9,553 bases of DNA, from assembly GCA_022574065.1 (NCBI GenBank), contig JACZST010000055.1:1-9553 (forward strand). The letters run 5' to 3'. This document shows positions 5,729 to 9,553 of this stretch, piece after piece. The number at the start of each line of letters is the position of its first letter. The first letter of the stretch is position 1. Source of the DNA: Acidobacteriota bacterium. Its GTDB lineage: Bacteria > Actinomycetota > Acidimicrobiia > Spongiisociales > UBA5794. The notes under the pieces are model-generated. The model had not been told where the DNA came from. It worked only from the letters and a program-made list of their open reading frames with translations, and ran no database searches. A program made the translations under genes and the position numbers.

Positions 5729-7177
5729 TCAGCGCCGCCAGAGGTCCCGATTGAACAGGATGAGGATGGGCAGGATCTCCAGACGGCCGACGATCATCAA
5801 CGAGGCCAGGAGCCACTTGCCCAGGGCGGGCACGACGAGGTAGTTGTCGGTGGGCCCGAGCAGGCCCAGCGCAGGACCGATATTGCCAAGCGCCGCCGCC
5901 ACCGCCGAAACGGCGGAGATCGGGTCGAGTTGCGGGTCGCCCAGCGAGCCGATGATCGCCAGCAGGAACGTACCGGTCATGAAGGCGAACATGTACAGGA
6001 GGAAGAAGGTTTGGATCGCCTCCACGATCGTGTCGGGCACCGGCTTTTTCCCCATCCGGGTCACGAATACCCCGCGTGGATGGATGAGGCGGCGCACGTC
6101 CATACGCGATGCCTCGTACAGCACCTCGAGCCGGTACACCTTCAACGCGCCGGACGTCGATCCGGCCATGCCTCCGATGAACATCAAGCCCACGACCATG
6201 ACCTGGAGCGCCGGGCCCCATAGCCCGAAGTCAACCGTTGCGTAGCCGGTGGTGGTGATGAGCGAGGACGCGGTGAACACCGCGTTGCGGATCACATCGA
6301 CTACGGCCCCTCCCCAGGTGCCGATCGCCATCAGGATGACAGCCACCCCGATGATGGACAGGTACAGGCGGAGCTCGGCGCTCTTCCAATAGACTCGAGG
6401 GCTGCGGGCGGCTCGGAAGTGGAGCGAGAACGACACCCCGGCGAGGAGCATGAAAACGATGACGACCGACTGCGAATAGTCCGAGAAGGCGCCGAGCGAG
6501 CCGGCGCTGGTGCTGAAGCCGCCGGTCGATAGTGTGGTCAAAGAATGGTTCACCGCCTCGAACAGGCTCATGTCCCCCACCCAGAGCAGGATGGCTTCGA
6601 TCGCGGTGAGCACGACATAGACGAGCCAAAGGCGTTTCGCCGTCTCTTGGAAACGCGGCGTCAGGCGCTCTGGAGTGGGTCCCGGGCTCTCGGCGCGGAC
6701 CAGTTGAACCGCTCCCAGTCCCAGCAGCGGGAGGATCGCCACCGACAGCACGACGATCCCCATGCCACCGATCCATTGCGTGAGCGAACGCCAGAACTGG
6801 ATTCCGTGAGGCAGCAGCGCCGGATCGGGGATCACGGAGGCGCCGGTGGTGGTGAAGCCCGCCGCCGACTCGAACACGGCGTCTGTCAAGTTGCCGATCG
6901 AGCCGGTGAACAGGTAGGGCAACACTCCGAAAAGAACCATTGCGGTCCAGGCGAGACCTACTGCGGCGAAGCCTTCCCTGGCACTCAGTTCCCCGGGCCG
7001 ATCGAAACTCCTCCACAACGCCAGCCCGACGACGGCGGTGACCGCCGCCGCGGCTGTGATTTGCGCAGCGTCGGACCACTCCTGATACAGGAGGCTGACC
7101 ACGACGGCGGACAGCATCGATACCCCGACGGCGGCGACCACTGCGCCCACCACATGGAGCAGGTGGCGCAAGGACAC
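5729..7177 (-). CDS. trkH: TrkH-family potassium uptake membrane protein
   Basis: This 482-residue polytopic membrane protein is the ion-conducting subunit of a Trk/Ktr K+ uptake system. Four pore-loop selectivity-filter segments are visible: FTTTGAS (108-114), LSTGGFS (216-222), ITTTGYA (307-313) and LGNIGPALG (430-438). The filter glycines are retained, so K+ selectivity is expected. Further landmarks are WIGGMGIVVLS (135-145) and MFIGGMAGSTSGALK (332-346), the latter around the gating-loop region. Hydrophobic helices surround each loop, and the length matches the family. The GTG start at 7177 lies only 4 nt after the trkA stop, so the two genes are an operon and probably translationally coupled. 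It converges with the AbrB-like gene across 61 nt, where only a small hairpin (TCGCC/GGCGA, 5708-5724) is seen. Confidence 0.95.
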   Translation of the reverse strand: MSLRHLLHVVGAVVAAVGVSMLSAVVVSLLYQEWSDAAQITAAAAVTAVVGLALWRSFDRPGELSAREGFAAVGLAWTAMVLFGVLPYLFTGSIGNLTDAVFESAAGFTTTGASVIPDPALLPHGIQFWRSLTQWIGGMGIVVLSVAILPLLGLGAVQLVRAESPGPTPERLTPRFQETAKRLWLVYVVLTAIEAILLWVGDMSLFEAVNHSLTTLSTGGFSTSAGSLGAFSDYSQSVVIVFMLLAGVSFSLHFRAARSPRVYWKSAELRLYLSIIGVAVILMAIGTWGGAVVDVIRNAVFTASSLITTTGYATVDFGLWGPALQVMVVGLMFIGGMAGSTSGALKVYRLEVLYEASRMDVRRLIHPRGVFVTRMGKKPVPDTIVEAIQTFFLLYMFAFMTGTFLLAIIGSLGDPQLDPISAVSAVAAALGNIGPALGLLGPTDNYLVVPALGKWLLASLMIVGRLEILPILILFNRDLWRR

Positions 7178-7181
7178 GGCG

Positions 7182-8510
7182 TCAGCCGGACAGCTTCTCG
7201 GCTGCAGCGATGCCGTCCGGGAGCGCCACCGCGATCAGGTGATCCCCTTGCTGGATTTCGGTGTCCCCCCGCGGGACGAACGCGACCCCATCGCGCTGGA
7301 CGCCGCCGATGATCAACGACCGCGGAAGCTTGAGGTCGCGCAGGGTCTTGCCGATGGCGGGACTGTTCGGTCCCACCTCCAGTTCGATGGCCTCGGCGTC
7401 GGAACCGGGGATCGAGACCGCGGAGTAGATCAGGCCGCGACGGACAAACCGGAGGATCTCGTTGGCAGCCGACCGGCGCGGGCTCACCGTCGCATCGATG
7501 CCGGCGCCACCCAGCAGACCGACCAATTCGGTGTTGTTGAAGCGGGTGATGACCTCGCCGGCGCCGAGAGCGTGTGCCACCTGCGACCCCAGGAGATTGT
7601 CGCTGTCCCATCCGGTGAGGGCGAGCACGGCGTCGGCGCTTCCAGCACCTTCCGATCGGAGGATCTTCGGATCGGTGGGGTCTGCGCAGACGACGACGAC
7701 GTCGGGCAGGGCCTCGGCGATGTGACGGCACCGGGCGGGATCCGCCTCGATGAGCGTGGTCGCCACACCACGCTCGACGAGCATGGCCGCGGTCATTTGA
7801 GCGAGCCTGGTGCCGCCGAGAATGATCACAGTCTCCGCCGGACGATCTACCAGCCCGAGCAGTTCGTATGGTGTTTGGGTGTGCCCCGCCTCCGCCATCA
7901 CCAGCACATGGTCGCCAGCCTTCAGCTCAGTGGAACCGCGGGCGATCATCGTCTCTCCGTGGCGGATGACGGCCACCACCAACCAATCCCACTGGTCGAC
8001 AGTCTCGCGGAGCTCGGCCAACGTAATGCCAACGACCGCCGACTCGGAATCGACATAGGCGCCCAGCATGACGAGCCCGCCATCGGCGAACTCCACGAAC
8101 TCGGCGACACGACCGGTGCTCACCAGCACCAGCAGCTCGCGGGCGGCTGCCTCGCCAGGGTCGATGACGAGGTCGACGCCGAGTGCCTCGACCTCGGCTT
8201 TCAGCTCCGGATCCTCGACCCTGGCGATCGTGATCGGGATTCCCAGCTTGGTGGCGGCGTTACACGCCAGCACATTGACCGCGTCCGATGAGCTGACGGC
8301 GACGAGGAGATCGGCCTCACCAAGCCCTGCCTGCTCCAGCGTCGCCAACGAGGCTCCGTTTCCGGTAATGACCAGAGCGTCGAGCTCGCCCTCGAGCTGG
8401 GCGGCCCGCTCCGGATCGGATTCGATGACGACGAGGTCTTGGCCCTCGGAAGAGAACCGCTCCGCCAGATACGAGCCGACGGCTCCGGCGCCGACGATGA
8501 TGATCTTCAT
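7182..8510 (-). CDS. trkA: TrkA, RCK-domain regulatory subunit of the Trk potassium system
   Basis: The 442-residue cytosolic protein has the duplicated architecture of TrkA: RCK-N (about 1-120), RCK-C (about 135-220), second RCK-N (about 227-345) and second RCK-C (about 360-442). It assembles beneath TrkH and gates it in response to bound nucleotides such as NAD(H) or ATP/ADP. The first Rossmann site is canonical, VGAGAVGSYLA (6-16) with Glu30 at the end of strand 2 (VVIESD). The second is degenerate, ILGGTRLAQMTA (230-241), with Glu255 after strand 2, so nucleotide binding may differ between halves. TGWDSDNLLGSQVA (299-312) is typical of the second RCK-N domain. trkH follows after 4 nt. The ATG at 8510 has no visible Shine-Dalgarno sequence, which allows for leaderless translation. 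Confidence 0.95.
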   Translation of the reverse strand: MKIIIVGAGAVGSYLAERFSSEGQDLVVIESDPERAAQLEGELDALVITGNGASLATLEQAGLGEADLLVAVSSSDAVNVLACNAATKLGIPITIARVEDPELKAEVEALGVDLVIDPGEAAARELLVLVSTGRVAEFVEFADGGLVMLGAYVDSESAVVGITLAELRETVDQWDWLVVAVIRHGETMIARGSTELKAGDHVLVMAEAGHTQTPYELLGLVDRPAETVIILGGTRLAQMTAAMLVERGVATTLIEADPARCRHIAEALPDVVVVCADPTDPKILRSEGAGSADAVLALTGWDSDNLLGSQVAHALGAGEVITRFNNTELVGLLGGAGIDATVSPRRSAANEILRFVRRGLIYSAVSIPGSDAEAIELEVGPNSPAIGKTLRDLKLPRSLIIGGVQRDGVAFVPRGDTEIQQGDHLIAVALPDGIAAAEKLSG

Positions 8511-8519
8511 GAGGTCGAG

Positions 8520-8525
8520 AGGTTA
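8520..8525 (-). promoter_or_regulatory. Possible -10 element for a near-leaderless trkA transcript
   Basis: TAACCT on the minus strand fits TAnnnT and ends 9 nt before the trkA ATG, which would place transcription start within a few bases of the start codon. This agrees with the lack of a ribosome binding site. No -35 is recognisable. Confidence 0.25.
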
Positions 8526-8554
8526 GGGCGTTGCGTCCGATTCCCTTTCGGATG

Positions 8555-8596
8555 TGGTACAAGCGATCGCTACATACCAAAGATCCGTGATCTGTG
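8555..8596. promoter_or_regulatory. Operator-like dyads upstream of trkA
   Basis: Two inverted repeats lie back to back. The first is TGGTA (8555-8559) and TACCA (8575-8579) flanking the perfect 8-bp palindrome GCGATCGC (8563-8570). The second is CAAAGATC-CGT-GATCTGTG (8578-8596), with 7 of 8 arm positions paired, including a perfect AGATC/GATCT core. They sit about 45-85 nt upstream of the trkA start, where a regulator could bind. A weak terminator for the oxidoreductase gene is an alternative for the second dyad, but its stem is AT-rich and has no long T-run after it. Confidence 0.4.
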
Positions 8597-8610
8597 CCCA
8601 GGTCCGCGCC

Positions 8611-9553
8611 TCACACCGTGATGACGACTTTCCCTCGAGCGTGTCCCTCCCCCAGATAACCAAAAGCCTCTGGGACCTCACTCAACCCGTACGTTTTGTC
8701 GATGACCGGTGTGACCTTTCCAGATTCGATGAGCTCCTTGAGAACAACCAGGTCCTCATTCTTCGGCATCGAAACGAACGGGCGCCCTTGCTGGCCCACG
8801 AACGGTGACAACACGAGCGCCTGAACGACGCGGCCCAGACCGCCCTCTCCACTGTTGGGTATGAGAGTCCCTTCGGGGGTGAGGGCTCGTCTGGTTTCCT
8901 GCAACGAATGGTTCGCCACATTGTCGAGGATGAGGTCGTAACGCTGCCCACCTTGAGTGAAGTCCTCTTTGGTGTAATCAATGACATGGTCTGCGCCGAT
9001 CGATCGGACCATGTCCACGTTCCTCGTGCTGCACACGCCGGTCACTTCCGCTCCGAACGACTTGGCAATCTGCACCGCGAACGTTCCCACGCCTCCCGAC
9101 GCACCATTGATCAAGACCTTCTGCCCTGGCCGAACGTTTCCTTGATCGCGAAGAGCCTGGAGGGCTGCAAATGCGGAGGTAGGTACGGCCGCGGCTTGCT
9201 CAAACGTGAGGTTGGCCGGCTTCGGCAGGAAGTTGTTCTCTCCTGCACCCGCATACTCGGCGAAGGCGCCCTTGCACCAGCCGAATACCTCATCACCTGG
9301 TTGAAGCGTTGTCACGTTCTTGCCAACCGCCTCAACGTTCCCTGCGACATCCGTTCCCGGCACACTGTTCCTCGGCTTGCGCAACCCGAACGCCATGCGC
9401 AGAACGTAGGGCAGGCCTCTCATCATGTGCCAGTCACCGATATGGAGAGAAGCTGAGTGAACGCGTACCAGCACCTCACCGTCCTCAACGACCGGCTTGT
9501 CGATGTCCTCGAGTTTCAGGACATCGGGTGACCCGTACTCGTGTTGGACGATC
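8611..9553 (-). CDS. Zinc-less MDR-family oxidoreductase (quinone oxidoreductase-like), 5' end cut by the window edge
   Basis: About 313 residues are visible, and the protein probably lacks only its first few residues, because the open frame at the edge reads IVQHEYGSPDVLKLEDIDKP, the usual family N-terminus. It is a medium-chain dehydrogenase/reductase: a GroES-like domain with SLHIGDWHMMRG, VPGTDVAGNVEAVG and LQPGDEVFG, then a Rossmann domain with VLINGASGGVGTFAVQIAK as the dinucleotide-binding motif, and a C-terminal ARGKVVITV strand. The Cys ligands of the catalytic and structural zinc sites are not apparent, which points to the NADPH-dependent quinone-oxidoreductase-like branch. The Ala-Ser-Gly-Gly-Val-Gly motif favours NADPH. 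Substrate is unknown. It is on the same strand as trkA, ending 100 nt before it, and is probably a separate unit. Its codon use looks less GC-rich than that of the trk genes. Confidence 0.92.
   Translation of the reverse strand, partial: IVQHEYGSPDVLKLEDIDKPVVEDGEVLVRVHSASLHIGDWHMMRGLPYVLRMAFGLRKPRNSVPGTDVAGNVEAVGKNVTTLQPGDEVFGWCKGAFAEYAGAGENNFLPKPANLTFEQAAAVPTSAFAALQALRDQGNVRPGQKVLINGASGGVGTFAVQIAKSFGAEVTGVCSTRNVDMVRSIGADHVIDYTKEDFTQGGQRYDLILDNVANHSLQETRRALTPEGTLIPNSGEGGLGRVVQALVLSPFVGQQGRPFVSMPKNEDLVVLKELIESGKVTPVIDKTYGLSEVPEAFGYLGEGHARGKVVITV

Noticed and set aside
7239..8291. 350-codon plus-strand frame opposite trkA
   Set aside because: It is an antisense shadow; trkA on the minus strand is unambiguous.

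Overview
The window is GC-rich bacterial DNA, most likely from an actinobacterium, possibly an Acidimicrobiia-like lineage. This is inferred from base composition, GTG starts and the look of the PEP carboxylase, TrkA/TrkH and AbrB proteins; no rRNA or other taxonomic marker is present. No tRNA, rRNA, CRISPR array, insertion sequence or phage gene was seen.

Layout, left to right. (1) On the minus strand is the N-terminal third of phosphoenolpyruvate carboxylase (ppc), running off the left edge. Upstream of it, also on the minus strand, is an adenosine/adenine-deaminase-family amidohydrolase whose HAGE-type active-site motif is altered. The gap between them holds what looks like a very short, frame-disrupted reading frame. 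(2) A plus-strand block at 2458-5667 sits between the minus-strand genes. It encodes a cytosolic ComEC/Rec2-like metallo-beta-lactamase-fold protein, an alpha/beta hydrolase with an alpha-helical HEAT-like N-terminal region, a small HEAT-like protein, and an AbrB/MazE-type DNA-binding protein with no visible toxin partner. (3) Convergent to that block, on the minus strand, is a tight trkA-trkH operon for K+ uptake: the RCK regulatory subunit and the channel-like membrane subunit. Its upstream region carries operator-like dyads. (4) At the right edge is a nearly complete zinc-less MDR-family oxidoreductase (quinone oxidoreductase-like), also on the minus strand.

The two minus-strand blocks are ordinary metabolism and ion homeostasis: anaplerotic CO2 fixation, purine or aminopurine deamination, K+ uptake and redox. 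The plus-strand block is the accessory-looking part. The MBL-fold protein, the serine-hydrolase-like protein and the small HEAT protein form a compact set; the last two are 10 nt apart. The set resembles bacterial conflict or signalling modules in gene content, but that role is inference only. The most checkable oddities are the deaminase active site, the MBL/hydrolase/HEAT cassette, the dyads upstream of trkA and the broken small frame after the deaminase gene.
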